From NCBI GenBank assembly GCA_900768635.1, contig CAAGDP010000034.1:1-57540 (forward strand): DNA of 57,540 bases. The letters run 5' to 3'. Positions 1-8,996 of this stretch are shown in pieces. Under the pieces are notes generated by a model that did not search any database, had not been told where the DNA came from, and worked only from the letters and a program-made list of their open reading frames with translations. Both the position numbers and the translations under genes were made by a program. Each line of letters starts with the position of its first letter. The stretch's first letter is position 1. Source of the DNA: Enterobacterales bacterium. GTDB lineage: Bacteria; Pseudomonadota; Gammaproteobacteria; Enterobacterales; Succinivibrionaceae.

Positions 1-67
1 AGGAACTGTCACAAAATAAATTGAACATATTGTAACAAAATGACTAGATTATTTTGTGACAATATGT

Positions 68-73
68 TATAAT
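68..73 (+). promoter_or_regulatory. Candidate -10 box for the transposase
   Basis: A perfect TATAAT lies about 20 bases upstream of the ribosome site of the transposase gene. The best -35 at 17-bp spacing (TAGATT, 45-50) is poor. The nearby inverted repeat (9-18 with 52-61) could bind the transposase or fold in the RNA. Confidence 0.45.
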
Positions 74-102
74 ATCTGTAGTTCACGAAGGAGGGGCTAC
101 AG

Positions 103-1356
103 ATGGTTGCAAGTATTGAAACAAAGGCTGCCGTAAAACAAATCTTGCAGGACTTGACACCGTACCTAGACGAAAAACAAAAGCGGATTTTATATGGCAG
201 CGCAGCTTCTGTTCTTGGCCATGGCGGCATAACATTTGTAAACGAGATTACTGGTTCAGCACGCAACACGATCACTTCCGGAATGGATGAAATATCATCT
301 CCTGTTGAAGAATTAACGTCCTCGGATGGCAGAACTGACCGTATCCGAAAGCCGGGTGCCGGGCGAAAAAGTGCCCTTGAGAAGAATCCGCAGCTATATG
401 AAAAAATCGAAGAAATCATAACGCAGAACGGAGATACCTACGGCAATCCTGAGAGACCGCTTCGATGGACTACGTGGAGTTTGAGGAAGATTGCCACCGA
501 ATTGGTCAAATCCGGAATCAAGGTCAGTCAAAATATCGTTTCAAGGGCATTAGATGCACTTGGTTACAGCAAACAGCAAAATCAGAAAATGTATCAGGTC
601 GGCGAACAGCATCCTGACAGGGATGCCCAATTCTGTTTTATAAACGAAACATCAGCAGAATTCCTGTCAAAAGGGGAACCTGTCATCTCCATTGACACAA
701 AGAAGAAGGAGAATGTCGGGAACTTTAAAAACAATGGTGCTGAATATCGCCAGGTCAATAACCCAAGGAGGGTACTGGATCATGACTTCCCATTACCTGA
801 GCTGGGAAAAGTCGCGCCCTACGGTGTTTATGTATTAAATGACAATACCGGCTTCGTTAATCTTGGCATCAGTCATGACACTCCTGAGTTCGCCGGGGAA
901 AGTGTGGCTCAATGGTGGCGCTGTGTTGGGAAGAATACATTTCCAGACGCCAAGCGCCTTTATATCACTTGCGATAGCGGAGGGAGCAATGGCTGCCGGA
1001 TATGGCTCTGGAAACACTATGTACAACAGCTGGCAAATGAAACCCAGATGGAAATCCATGTTTCCCACTTCCCAACGGGAACATCCAAATGGAATAAGAT
1101 TGAACATCGACTGTTTTGCTATATTTCAAAAAACTGGCAGGGACAGCCACTCATTGATGTGGAAACCATAGTGAATCTTATTGGTTCAACAACTACTGAA
1201 AAGGGGTTGTCCGTAATATGCCGCGTTGATGAAAACCATTATGAGCGAGGCAAAAAAATCACCGATGAGCAGAAAGAAAACCTCAATATTGAATTTGTTG
1301 GTCCGAATGAAAAATGGAATTATATCATCCGACCAAATGGACAACTAATTTCATGA
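103..1356 (+). CDS. ISAzo13-family DDE transposase
   Basis: This 417-residue protein should cut and rejoin the ends of the element that carries it. The N-terminal third has a helix-turn-helix character, including a WSLRKIATEL-like segment near residue 127. The catalytic part contains SIDTKKKENVG near residue 198, ITCDSGGSNG near 289 and a C-terminal HFPTGTSKWNKIEH stretch near 325, the pattern I associate with ISAzo13-type transposases. The ATG at 103 follows a strong AAGGAGG ribosome site at 89-95. The frame is intact and of normal length, so the protein may be active. The coding stop falls in the right inverted repeat. Confidence 0.88.
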   Translation: MVASIETKAAVKQILQDLTPYLDEKQKRILYGSAASVLGHGGITFVNEITGSARNTITSGMDEISSPVEELTSSDGRTDRIRKPGAGRKSALEKNPQLYEKIEEIITQNGDTYGNPERPLRWTTWSLRKIATELVKSGIKVSQNIVSRALDALGYSKQQNQKMYQVGEQHPDRDAQFCFINETSAEFLSKGEPVISIDTKKKENVGNFKNNGAEYRQVNNPRRVLDHDFPLPELGKVAPYGVYVLNDNTGFVNLGISHDTPEFAGESVAQWWRCVGKNTFPDAKRLYITCDSGGSNGCRIWLWKHYVQQLANETQMEIHVSHFPTGTSKWNKIEHRLFCYISKNWQGQPLIDVETIVNLIGSTTTEKGLSVICRVDENHYERGKKITDEQKENLNIEFVGPNEKWNYIIRPNGQLIS

Positions 1357-1362
1357 CAGTTC

Positions 1363-1542
1363 CTTAGGAAAATTCTGAGTGATAAAGGGTATTCAGAAAA
1401 GACCGTTAATGACGTAGCATTATTGGTGTGCAACAATCATAAAGCTAAAAATGGAAAATTATTGATATACAGAGAGCTGGTGAAACTTCACAAACAAGAA
1501 GAAGGTCGGAAACTATATTCTTTGGTTAAACCTTTGCTTTAG
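1363..1542 (+). pseudogene. 3' remnant of a gene cut by the insertion sequence
   Basis: An open frame without a start enters from the right end of the insertion sequence and runs 59 codons to a TAG at 1540-1542. It begins LRKILSDKGYSEKT and ends YSLVKPLL. I do not recognise the family. The peptide is rich in Lys and Leu, as expected for the end of a soluble or nucleic-acid-binding protein. Its 5' part would lie upstream of the window. It could also be a chance frame, but its position exactly at the element edge favours a truncated gene. Confidence 0.45.
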
Positions 1543-1631
1543 CTATAAATCACCACAAAAATCGCTAAGGAACTTATAATTGTCCATTTTGATCAATATC
1601 AGCGTGAAAAGAATTACTGCTAAATATTCGT

Positions 1632-1658
1632 AAAAAATCCCCGGAAATAAACCGGGGA
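1632..1658 (-). terminator. Rho-independent terminator of the 1679-2482 gene
   Basis: On the minus strand a 7-bp stem, TCCCCGG/CCGGGGA (1638-1658), with a 7-base loop is followed by a run of six T (1632-1637). It lies about 20 bases past the stop of the secreted hypothetical protein and closes the ileS-lspA-ispH strand. Confidence 0.8.
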
Positions 1659-1678
1659 CAGAATTATAAAAAAAGAGA

Positions 1679-2482
1679 TTACTTATTGTCTGAGGATTTA
1701 CGTTCCTCAATCTGAATAGCCAGCTGAGCCAGAGCTGTCTTCTGAAGTTCATGGTATTTATCCATCACTTCCTTGTTGTTCAAAAAATCAACTCCCACTG
1801 ATGAAATAAGATAATAAGGATATTCCAGATCCCTAATCTCATAATAGCGATAACTCTGACAATTCGAGAAATTAACGCCATTGTCTGTGGCTTCGACCTT
1901 ATTACATAAAAATAATTTGGACAGACTCTTGATATTATCTGCCTTGGATCCTAAATAAGCAGAAGCGGAAAGGCTGATAGATGCTCCCAACTTCCGGTTT
2001 TCAAAGATCTGAGTAGAGGCATCCTGAAGCTGATCGGTATTTGACAACCATTCATTCCGGGGATTGGATATAGGATCTTCTGCAAGCAGACGTTCCATCT
2101 CAGCATATGTCTCTTTCCTGCCTGCATCTTCCCCTATTGCATAAACCTGCAGATAGATCTCCCGATCATCCTGCTTTTTTATCAGTCGACCTATAATATC
2201 CTGCCGTGAACCATCCTCCAGAAGGCAACTTTTTACCAGAAATTTATCTTCTTCAATTTCGATATCACTGCAGTTAAAAATACGACCTAGATGGCTTATC
2301 TCTTTCTTTGGATTCTTATAAGGAAAATGACTTACTGCCAAAGCTACCTTTAGATCTGGGTTTGTTTCCACCAGACTGTCTCCATTATAGGATGACCGCC
2401 ATTCAGATTCTGCTCCGGCTCCACAAGATAAAAACAATGAAGAAATAAAACCAACAGTGGCTATTGAGTTTCTTGAAAACAT
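1679..2482 (-). CDS. Exported protein of unknown function
   Basis: This 267-residue protein has a classical signal peptide: positive start, hydrophobic core and a likely cut after Ala-Gly-Ala near residue 24. A Cys at about residue 20 (LFLSC) does not fit a good lipobox, so I favour a periplasmic protein over a lipoprotein. The rest is charged and soluble, with no domain I recognise. It contains several Cys (for example IFNCSD, KSCLLED and LFLCNK) that could form disulphides. The gene starts 4 bases after the TauE-like gene and is the last of the minus-strand run, so it is probably co-transcribed with it. Confidence 0.75.
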   Translation of the reverse strand: MFSRNSIATVGFISSLFLSCGAGAESEWRSSYNGDSLVETNPDLKVALAVSHFPYKNPKKEISHLGRIFNCSDIEIEEDKFLVKSCLLEDGSRQDIIGRLIKKQDDREIYLQVYAIGEDAGRKETYAEMERLLAEDPISNPRNEWLSNTDQLQDASTQIFENRKLGASISLSASAYLGSKADNIKSLSKLFLCNKVEATDNGVNFSNCQSYRYYEIRDLEYPYYLISSVGVDFLNNKEVMDKYHELQKTALAQLAIQIEERKSSDNK

Positions 2483-2486
2483 ATCA

Positions 2487-3326
2487 CTACACCATAAAAC
2501 TCACAATTGCATTGTACAGCATCTTACTTCCGGTAAGGATCAGAAGAATACTGAACAATTTCTTTAAAAGAAGAGGATCAATCATACGATTAACCTTAAC
2601 ACCCAGCGGAGCTGTCAGAATAGAAAATGGTACTATCCCGGCCACCGCAGTAAGACATAACTTGCGACAGGTACCCCAGGGAAGATTAGGATCAGAAATG
2701 GAACCTCCCAATACTAACATATTAACAGCACCTGGAACACAGATAAAAAGACCTATAGCCGATGCTGTACCTATGGCCATACGGGCTGGAAAATTAAACA
2801 GGGTCAACAAAGGTACTGACAAGGTTCCTCCCCCGATACCCAGCATTACTGAAAATCCGGAGATTCCAAAAGCCATTGCGCTCTGTCCGGTCATACCCGG
2901 CAACTGGTCTTTCAAAGGAGGAGCTTTGGCACGAAACATCATATTCAGACTTGAAAGAATAAGGATAATACCGAACAGACCGCAAAGCCACATACCTCCA
3001 TAATTGGCGGAAAGAGCCGAGCCGGCAAAAACTCCCAGCAGTAACATGGGTGACCAGCGACGCAGCAATGCCAGGTCAAGATTCCCCCTGCGATAATGAG
3101 AAAGACAAGATGACAGGGAGGTAGGGATCATGCATCCTAAAGAAGTACCAGTGGCCAGCACAATGCTGTTAGCTTCAGACATATGAAAAAAACAGGTAAA
3201 AACAAAGTACAAAACCGGAACAAAAATAATGCCCCCTCCTACACCCAGAAGTCCGGCCAGGAAACCTGCGAAGATTCCGGTAGGGATCATAATTGCCAGA
3301 AGTTCAAAAATTGTAGTGATATCCAT
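2487..3326 (-). CDS. TauE/SafE-family membrane permease
   Basis: This 279-residue polytopic inner-membrane protein has the two-half architecture of the TauE/SafE (DUF81) family. The glycine-rich signature GLLGVGGGIIFVP lies near residue 26, and a second, similar segment (MLGIGGGTLSVPLL) near residue 161. Known members export sulfite, sulfoacetate or other small organosulfur anions. The substrate here cannot be read from sequence. It sits 23 bases downstream of the membrane-protein gene 3350-4321 and just upstream of an exported protein of unknown function. Length and motifs are normal, with no sign of damage. Confidence 0.88.
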   Translation of the reverse strand: MDITTIFELLAIMIPTGIFAGFLAGLLGVGGGIIFVPVLYFVFTCFFHMSEANSIVLATGTSLGCMIPTSLSSCLSHYRRGNLDLALLRRWSPMLLLGVFAGSALSANYGGMWLCGLFGIILILSSLNMMFRAKAPPLKDQLPGMTGQSAMAFGISGFSVMLGIGGGTLSVPLLTLFNFPARMAIGTASAIGLFICVPGAVNMLVLGGSISDPNLPWGTCRKLCLTAVAGIVPFSILTAPLGVKVNRMIDPLLLKKLFSILLILTGSKMLYNAIVSFMV

Positions 3327-3349
3327 ATTAAATCTCAGAAATCAGGAAT

Positions 3350-4321
3350 TTACACTTTGACCTGTACATCTGCCAACTCAGAGCGATCATCAACTCCAGT
3401 ACCCGACGAACAGGCATCTTTGAATGTAGTGTCGCAAAATAAATCTATAAACATGAAGTAATAGCTACAGGATGCATAAACTATAACCGGAGCTTTGATA
3501 AAGCCTGCCAGAATTAAAGCAACATACAAATTACCCATGGCAAAGGATTCAATAAAAGCAGCAAAAAATGAATAGGACTGTTCAAGCAGAAACAATGTGA
3601 AACCGTAAAGAAAATACGCCATCCAGTTACGGAACTTGAAAAAGGCCGTAAAAATCAGATAAAAAAAGTTAATCCGGTTTTTCCGGGCATCGTCATAGGA
3701 AAAAACTGCAAAACAACAACACAGAAACAGCCATGGAATAAGGCAGGAAACCATAATTAAACCAATGGAAAATACCAGTACCAGTCCCTTAACGATTTTT
3801 TCAATAACTTCCGGTGATGTGCCCAGTCTGGATGATAAATCAGCAAGGTTACCGGTAAACATCTCATTGGATCGTTCAGAGGAAAGCAACTGCAAAAATT
3901 GTTTTATGATCCGGGAAATCTCATCTGAGTACAATCCGGACTGCACATATGCAAGAACCAGCAACAGTACACAGATTACTGTAACACCAAAAAAAACCAG
4001 AGCAACCCGCATCAGAGGAGAGAAAAAAGGCTGATGCAGAGAAACATAAAATGAAGGACGATACGAGGACATCCGATAACTGGAATGAAAATTAATCAGC
4101 ACTGATCCGATAATAAAAGGCAGGAACAATACCAACAGTATGGATAAAGAGGTAATCAGAGAACAAAGATAAAAAACAGACAGGCAGATTCCGATAAACA
4201 GGCAACTGATCAGCATGGCTGCTGATGTTTCAGATAACCGCTTAAAGGGCATAATCAGCCACTTGAAGGCACTATCCAGAGTTACCGAATTAACTTTACC
4301 AGTCAGTGTAAAATTCATCAT
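3350..4321 (-). CDS. Multi-spanning inner-membrane protein, function unknown
   Basis: This 323-residue protein has about six to eight strongly hydrophobic segments (for example near residues 34-60, 63-76, 105-127 and 185-210) and few charged loops. It vaguely resembles uncharacterised BPSS1780-type membrane proteins of proteobacteria, but I cannot confirm that. The start ATG (4321-4319) overlaps the ispH stop by four bases (ATGA), so the two are translationally coupled. A second ATG lies directly after the first. No catalytic motif is evident. Confidence 0.7.
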   Translation of the reverse strand: MMNFTLTGKVNSVTLDSAFKWLIMPFKRLSETSAAMLISCLFIGICLSVFYLCSLITSLSILLVLFLPFIIGSVLINFHSSYRMSSYRPSFYVSLHQPFFSPLMRVALVFFGVTVICVLLLVLAYVQSGLYSDEISRIIKQFLQLLSSERSNEMFTGNLADLSSRLGTSPEVIEKIVKGLVLVFSIGLIMVSCLIPWLFLCCCFAVFSYDDARKNRINFFYLIFTAFFKFRNWMAYFLYGFTLFLLEQSYSFFAAFIESFAMGNLYVALILAGFIKAPVIVYASCSYYFMFIDLFCDTTFKDACSSGTGVDDRSELADVQVKV

Positions 4322-5277
4322 GCATTATTATCCTCTGATGATATTATCAACTCCCGGGGTATTTCAAAATTACGACTTTCCCGAATCCCTTCCATCTCCT
4401 GCACTTCACCTCCGGTGATCTCCTGAAGACGCTTCACTACCCTGTCAATCAGAATATCCGGAGCTGATGCACCGGCAGTTACTCCCACATCCCAATCCTT
4501 ATTTTCAAACCACTCTTCATGAATTTGGGTTTCATCATCCACTAAATAAGACTGACACCCGCTGGACTGAGCAAGCTCCCGCAACCGGTTGGAGTTGGAG
4601 GAGTTTAAGGACCCCACTACCAGAAAAATCTGCACTTTCCCGGCCAGATTACGTACTGCATTCTGTCGATTCTGGGTAGCATAACAAATGTCATTTTTCC
4701 GTGGTCCCTGAATGTTCGGATACAATTCGCGCAACCTGCTGATCATTTTTTCAGTCTCAGATACGCTCAGGGTGGTTTGTGTTACATAATGAAGTGTATC
4801 CGGATCTTTTACCGGAATTATATCCACATCCTCTTCCTTCTCCACCAGATAAATTCCGCCATTAATATTTTCATATTGTCCCAGAGTTGCCTCCACTTCA
4901 GGATGAAACCGGTGACCAATCATCACCACTTCATTCTGCTGTTTGGACATCATCCGTACTTCAGCATGAACCTTACTAACCAGAGGACAGGTAGCATCAA
5001 ATACTGTAAGATTACGGGCTTTAGCTTCTCGCTCTACACTTAACGGCACACCATGGGCGGAAAAAATCAGCACTGCACCATCAGGAACCTCTGACAAATC
5101 CTCAATAAATACCGCACCACGACGACGCAATTCATCTACTACATACCGGTTATGAACTACTTCATGACGAACATAAATAGGACCGGAAAACTTCTTAAGA
5201 GCATTTTCCACAATAGATATGGCCCGGGAAACCCCGGCACAAAACCCCCGGGGAGTAGCCAGTAAAATCTTAGTCAT
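4318..5277 (-). CDS. ispH: 4-hydroxy-3-methylbut-2-enyl diphosphate reductase
   Basis: IspH is the last enzyme of the MEP isoprenoid pathway, reducing HMBPP to IPP and DMAPP with a 4Fe-4S cluster. The three cluster cysteines are visible at C13 (RGFC), C97 (DATCP) and C198 (NDICYA). The substrate-binding histidines (H42 in VVH; GHRFHPE around 122-125) and the SNSNR stretch near 228 are also present. I start it at the ATG at 5277, inside the lspA end, because GAGGAAGG sits just upstream and the protein then begins MTKILLATPRGF like its relatives. An upstream in-frame start would add eight residues. In many gammaproteobacteria fkpB lies between lspA and ispH; it is absent here. Confidence 0.96.
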   Translation of the reverse strand: MTKILLATPRGFCAGVSRAISIVENALKKFSGPIYVRHEVVHNRYVVDELRRRGAVFIEDLSEVPDGAVLIFSAHGVPLSVEREAKARNLTVFDATCPLVSKVHAEVRMMSKQQNEVVMIGHRFHPEVEATLGQYENINGGIYLVEKEEDVDIIPVKDPDTLHYVTQTTLSVSETEKMISRLRELYPNIQGPRKNDICYATQNRQNAVRNLAGKVQIFLVVGSLNSSNSNRLRELAQSSGCQSYLVDDETQIHEEWFENKDWDVGVTAGASAPDILIDRVVKRLQEITGGEVQEMEGIRESRNFEIPRELIISSEDNNA

Positions 5278-5770
5278 GGCCTTCCTCTTTTTTGCGTTCA
5301 AAAAATAACGTCTGGATAATCATCATAATAACACCCAGCGTTATAAAACTATCTGCCACATTAAATGCAGGGTAAGTGAAAACCCCCTGAACATAAACCA
5401 GAATAAAGTCGATTACATAGCCATAACATAAACGATCAATAACATTTCCGATGGCACCTCCTGCAATAAAAACCAGACTTAATGCCAAAAATACCTGAGA
5501 GCGACTGATACGACTTAATCCTATGGTAATAAATATAACAGCTAGCAGTGCAATCAGCATAAACAGATAATTCTGCCAGCCACCGGCTCCGGACAAAAAA
5601 CTGAAAGCAGCCCCGGTGTTATGTACATATACCAGAGAAAACCAGGAGAAAATATTTACATTACCCTGATAGGGTATATTTTCCACAATCAGCCATTTGG
5701 TAAGCTGATCCAATAAAACAGTAACAGGGATCACCCACCAGTAAAACAAGCCGGTTTGAAAAATCTTCAC
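5270..5770 (-). CDS. lspA: Lipoprotein signal peptidase (signal peptidase II)
   Basis: This 166-residue inner-membrane aspartyl protease cuts signal peptides from prolipoproteins after diacylglyceryl transfer. The two catalytic aspartates are D112 in GNVIDR and D140 in FNVADSF, and four membrane segments are visible. The NTGAAFSFL block near residue 51 is typical. I choose the GTG at 5770 because GGGAGAG lies seven bases upstream. A TTG eight codons earlier has no ribosome site. A hairpin followed by a T-run separates it from ileS, which may reduce read-through. The C-terminus overlaps the ispH start. Confidence 0.95.
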   Translation of the reverse strand: MKIFQTGLFYWWVIPVTVLLDQLTKWLIVENIPYQGNVNIFSWFSLVYVHNTGAAFSFLSGAGGWQNYLFMLIALLAVIFITIGLSRISRSQVFLALSLVFIAGGAIGNVIDRLCYGYVIDFILVYVQGVFTYPAFNVADSFITLGVIMMIIQTLFFERKKEEGHD

Positions 5771-5792
5771 TAAAAACTCTCCCGTAAAAAAC

Positions 5793-5824
5793 AAAAAAAG
5801 CCCTGAACCTTACATGCTCAGGAC
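5793..5824 (-). terminator. Hairpin plus T-run between ileS and lspA
   Basis: On the minus strand a 7-bp stem (bases 5818-5824 with 5800-5806, including one G-T pair) has an 11-base loop and is followed by seven T. It could be a partial terminator that lowers lspA-ispH expression relative to ileS, because no obvious promoter follows it. Confidence 0.6.
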
Positions 5825-5838
5825 TCTTCCTTCAAAGA

Positions 5839-8649
5839 TCAGGCAAATTTACGTACTTCACCATCACCGTCAATATTAACAGCACAACGGTCGCAAATTC
5901 CCTCCCGGGTATGACCTACAGTCTGGGAATAATGCCAGCAACGCTCACACTTCTGATATTGAGATGCAGATACTTTAAGCTTCAATCCTTTCAGCTCTGT
6001 TTCTTCAGCATCTGCTGGAGCTTCACCTGTCTGTACTCTGGCGGCGGAGGTAATAAATACAAAACGCAACTCATCACCAAGACGGCACAGTTTTTCAGCC
6101 AGATCAGGATCAGTTATATAAAGATCAACTTCCGCCTGAAGAGAGCCACCGATAATCTTGTTATTACGAGCATCTTCCAGTTTCCGGTAAACCTCGGAAC
6201 GTACCTGCTGAATCTCTTCCCAGTAAGCGCCATTCATAGTCTCTGAATTATCCAGTGGAATAAGTCCGTCAAACCACTCTTCTGTAAATACAAATGGACT
6301 GCGCTCTCCTGGAAGAAGCTGCCAGATTTCCTGAGCTGTGAAACTTAATACCGGAGCCATCCAGCGCACCATAGCCTCGGCTATAAGGTATAAGGCACTC
6401 TGGCAGGAACGACGAGCAATACTGTCCTTTTTGGCGGTATACTGCCGATCCTTGATAATATCCAGATAGAAGGAGCCCATATCTATGGAACAAAACTTCA
6501 TAAGTTTCTGAACTACCTGATGAAAATCGTAATTTTCATAAGCAGCAATAATATCTTTCTGGCAGTTTAAAGCACAGTCAACCGCCCAGCGATCCAGAAC
6601 CACCATCTGGTCCGGAGCAGTCATATCCTTCTCAGGATCAAAGCCGTTTAAATTTGCCAGAAGGAAACGGGCTGTATTACGAATACGACGATAAGAGTCG
6701 GCAGATCGCTTCAGGATTTCATCAGAAACCGTCATTTCACCTGAATAATCAGTGGAAGCTACCCACAGACGGAGAATATCAGCACCCAGCTTACCGGTCA
6801 CATCCTGCGGACTTATTACATTGCCTATGGACTTACTCATTTTCCGTCCCTGACCGTCAACCGTAAATCCGTGGGTCAGAACCTGACGATAAGGAGCCTT
6901 GTCATTAATCGCAAGAGACAGCATAAGTGAGGACATAAACCATCCGCGATGCTGATCGGAACCTTCCAGATACATATCAATATCATTTCCGGCAAATTCC
7001 TTTCGCTTGGCTACTACAGAAGAATGAGTTGATCCGGAATCAAACCAGACATCAAGGGTATCTGAAACCTTAACATACTTCTCTGCTTCATCACCAAGAA
7101 GCTCTTTAGGATCCAGATCCCACCAGGCCTGAATACCTGCCTGCTCAACTCTTTTGGCTACTTCTTCAATAAGTTCCTGAGTACGGGGATGGAGTTCATG
7201 AGTCTTTTTATCTACAAACAGAGCAATTGGCACACCCCAGGTACGCTGTCTGGAAATACACCAGTCAGGGCGGTTTTCAACCATTGCTTCAATACGGTTC
7301 TGGCCCCAGGAAGGGATCCACTGAACCTGTTTAATAGCGTCCAGAGCCTTCTGTCTTAATCCTGCACCATCCATGGAAATAAACCACTGAGGTGTAGCCC
7401 GGAAAATAACCGGAGTCTTATGACGCCAGCAGTGAGGATAGGAGTGAACAATAGTCTGGGCTCTGATGAGAGCTCCTTTCTCCTTTAACAGCTCAACAAC
7501 TTTAGCATTGGCATCAAATACACTCAAGCCTGCAAAATATTCAGTTCCTGGAACAAAAACACCCTGATCATCCACCGGATTGGCAATTTCCAGATTGTAA
7601 CGGCATCCTACCATATAGTCATCAAGGCCATGTCCCGGTGCTGTATGAACAGCTCCGGTACCGGATTCAGTTGTTACATGGGAACCAAGAACAATAGGTA
7701 CCTGAAAATCTAAAAACGGATGTTTAAAACGTTGTAATTCCAGAGCAGAACCAGAGCAGCGCCCAATGATTTCGTAGTCTTCAATACCACCACGTTTCAG
7801 GGAATCTTCATACAGAGCTTCTGCATAAATCAGACGTTCAGGTTTGTCTCCCTTAATCTGAACCAGAACATATTCCAAATCAGCATTAAGACATACAGCC
7901 CGGTTGGCAGGAAGAGTCCATGGAGTAGTAGTCCAGATAACTACTGAAAGAGGCCCTTCACCTTCTGCACCAAATGCTTTGGCTACATCTTCCGGATTTA
8001 CAGCAGCAAATCGCACATCAATGGAAATGGACTTTTTATCATAATATTCCACTTCAGCTTCAGCCAGAGCAGAGCCACATTCACAGCACCAGTGAACCGG
8101 CTTGAAACCCTTGACGAAATGACCATTCTCTACAACCTTGCCCAGACAGCGAATAATTTCCGCTTCAGTCTGGAAATTCATGGTGAGATATGGATTGTCC
8201 CAGTCACCGATTACACCCAGACGCTTGAAATCCTGACGCTGTGCATCTACCTGAGTCATAGCATATTTACGACATTCCTTCCGGAAATCAGCATGGCTTA
8301 CTTTCTGACCAGGCTTACCAACTATTCCTTCTACCTTTAGTTCAATTGGCAGACCATGACAATCCCAACCTGGTACATAAGGAGCATCATAACCGGACAG
8401 CCCCTTGGATTTGATGATAATATCCTTAAGAATTTTGTTTACCGAGTGACCTATATGAATATTACCATTGGCATAAGGAGGACCATCATGAAGAATAAAA
8501 GACTTTTTACCCTTCTTGGCTTTACGTATTTGCTGATATAAATCTTCGTCATACCATGATTTCAACATGGCGGGTTCGCGCTGAGCAAGATTTCCTCTCA
8601 TTGGAAACGGTGTTTCCGGAAGATTCAGCGTGTCTTTATAATCACTCAT
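5839..8649 (-). CDS. ileS: Isoleucyl-tRNA synthetase
   Basis: This 936-residue class I synthetase charges tRNA-Ile. The HIGH motif is at residues 65-68 (within PPYANGNIHIGH) and KMSKS lies near residue 603. The CP1 editing domain sits between them, with WTTTPWTLP near 240 and GTGAVHTAPGHG near 330. The C-terminus has a four-cysteine zinc site (CERCW and CDRC). Length matches the E. coli type. It leads the minus-strand operon and is preceded by a good promoter at 8779-8808. No T-box-like leader is apparent. ribF, which usually precedes ileS in this phylum, lies instead on the other strand after murJ. Confidence 0.98.
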   Translation of the reverse strand: MSDYKDTLNLPETPFPMRGNLAQREPAMLKSWYDEDLYQQIRKAKKGKKSFILHDGPPYANGNIHIGHSVNKILKDIIIKSKGLSGYDAPYVPGWDCHGLPIELKVEGIVGKPGQKVSHADFRKECRKYAMTQVDAQRQDFKRLGVIGDWDNPYLTMNFQTEAEIIRCLGKVVENGHFVKGFKPVHWCCECGSALAEAEVEYYDKKSISIDVRFAAVNPEDVAKAFGAEGEGPLSVVIWTTTPWTLPANRAVCLNADLEYVLVQIKGDKPERLIYAEALYEDSLKRGGIEDYEIIGRCSGSALELQRFKHPFLDFQVPIVLGSHVTTESGTGAVHTAPGHGLDDYMVGCRYNLEIANPVDDQGVFVPGTEYFAGLSVFDANAKVVELLKEKGALIRAQTIVHSYPHCWRHKTPVIFRATPQWFISMDGAGLRQKALDAIKQVQWIPSWGQNRIEAMVENRPDWCISRQRTWGVPIALFVDKKTHELHPRTQELIEEVAKRVEQAGIQAWWDLDPKELLGDEAEKYVKVSDTLDVWFDSGSTHSSVVAKRKEFAGNDIDMYLEGSDQHRGWFMSSLMLSLAINDKAPYRQVLTHGFTVDGQGRKMSKSIGNVISPQDVTGKLGADILRLWVASTDYSGEMTVSDEILKRSADSYRRIRNTARFLLANLNGFDPEKDMTAPDQMVVLDRWAVDCALNCQKDIIAAYENYDFHQVVQKLMKFCSIDMGSFYLDIIKDRQYTAKKDSIARRSCQSALYLIAEAMVRWMAPVLSFTAQEIWQLLPGERSPFVFTEEWFDGLIPLDNSETMNGAYWEEIQQVRSEVYRKLEDARNNKIIGGSLQAEVDLYITDPDLAEKLCRLGDELRFVFITSAARVQTGEAPADAEETELKGLKLKVSASQYQKCERCWHYSQTVGHTREGICDRCAVNIDGDGEVRKFA

Positions 8650-8778
8650 TTAAATATTCCAGTTTATTGCATAAGGTTGACAGATCCTGCACCCAATAAG
8701 AGCCCTGCAGGACAAAGGGCAATAAAATAGCATCCAATGACGCCCCTGAGCATCATCAAAAGTTAGTTGCAACGTATC

Positions 8779-8808
8779 ATTATACGATAATTTTGAGAAT
8801 GACATCAA
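8779..8808 (-). promoter_or_regulatory. Sigma-70-type promoter of ileS
   Basis: A minus-strand TTGATG (8803-8808) and a perfect TATAAT (8779-8784) are separated by 18 bp. This predicts a leader of roughly 120 bases before ileS. The leader contains a short inverted repeat, GCCCT/AGGGC (8702-8706 with 8716-8720). The rest of 8650-8946 holds no gene that I can support. Confidence 0.7.
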
Positions 8809-8946
8809 AAAATTCAGCAGGATGATTTCAAAAACGGGGGATGTTTATTGTTACTGTAACTCTGTCATTCCTGCAACCGCCGGTAATCTGTGAATAAAAG
8901 CTGTTATTGATACCCACCGTAATGATATCAGGGTATTTGCAGATAC

Positions 8947-8970
8947 AAAAAAAGGCGCAACTTGGCGCCT
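8947..8970 (-). terminator. Rho-independent terminator of rpsT
   Basis: A 6-bp GC-rich stem (AGGCGC, 8965-8970 side, with GCGCCT, 8953-8958 side) with a six-base loop is followed on the minus strand by seven T. It lies 27 bases past the rpsT stop and separates rpsT from ileS. Confidence 0.88.
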
Positions 8971-8996
8971 GATAATATAACTGTTAAAGGTTCAGA

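Larger units (their letters stand above)
1..1364 (+). mobile_element. ISAzo13-type insertion sequence, complete
   Basis: The element is bounded by terminal inverted repeats. Bases 1-11 (AGGAACTGTCA) are the exact reverse complement of 1354-1364, and 19 of the first 23 positions match when the ends are aligned. It encodes one transposase (103-1356) whose TGA stop lies inside the right repeat. Inside the left end, bases 9-18 and 52-61 form a further 10-bp inverted repeat just upstream of a TATAAT at 68-73. The left end coincides with the window edge, so any target duplication cannot be checked. An open frame cut off at its 5' side starts immediately outside the right end, so the element probably interrupted a gene. 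Confidence 0.85.

Noticed and set aside
2464..3003. 179-codon plus-strand open frame
   Set aside because: It lies entirely antisense to the well-supported TauE/SafE gene and the adjacent gene start, with no ribosome site or family resemblance.
8650..8800. T-box-like regulation of ileS
   Set aside because: No T-box sequence or stem I-type structure is visible, and such leaders are not expected in gammaproteobacteria. An ordinary promoter explains the region.
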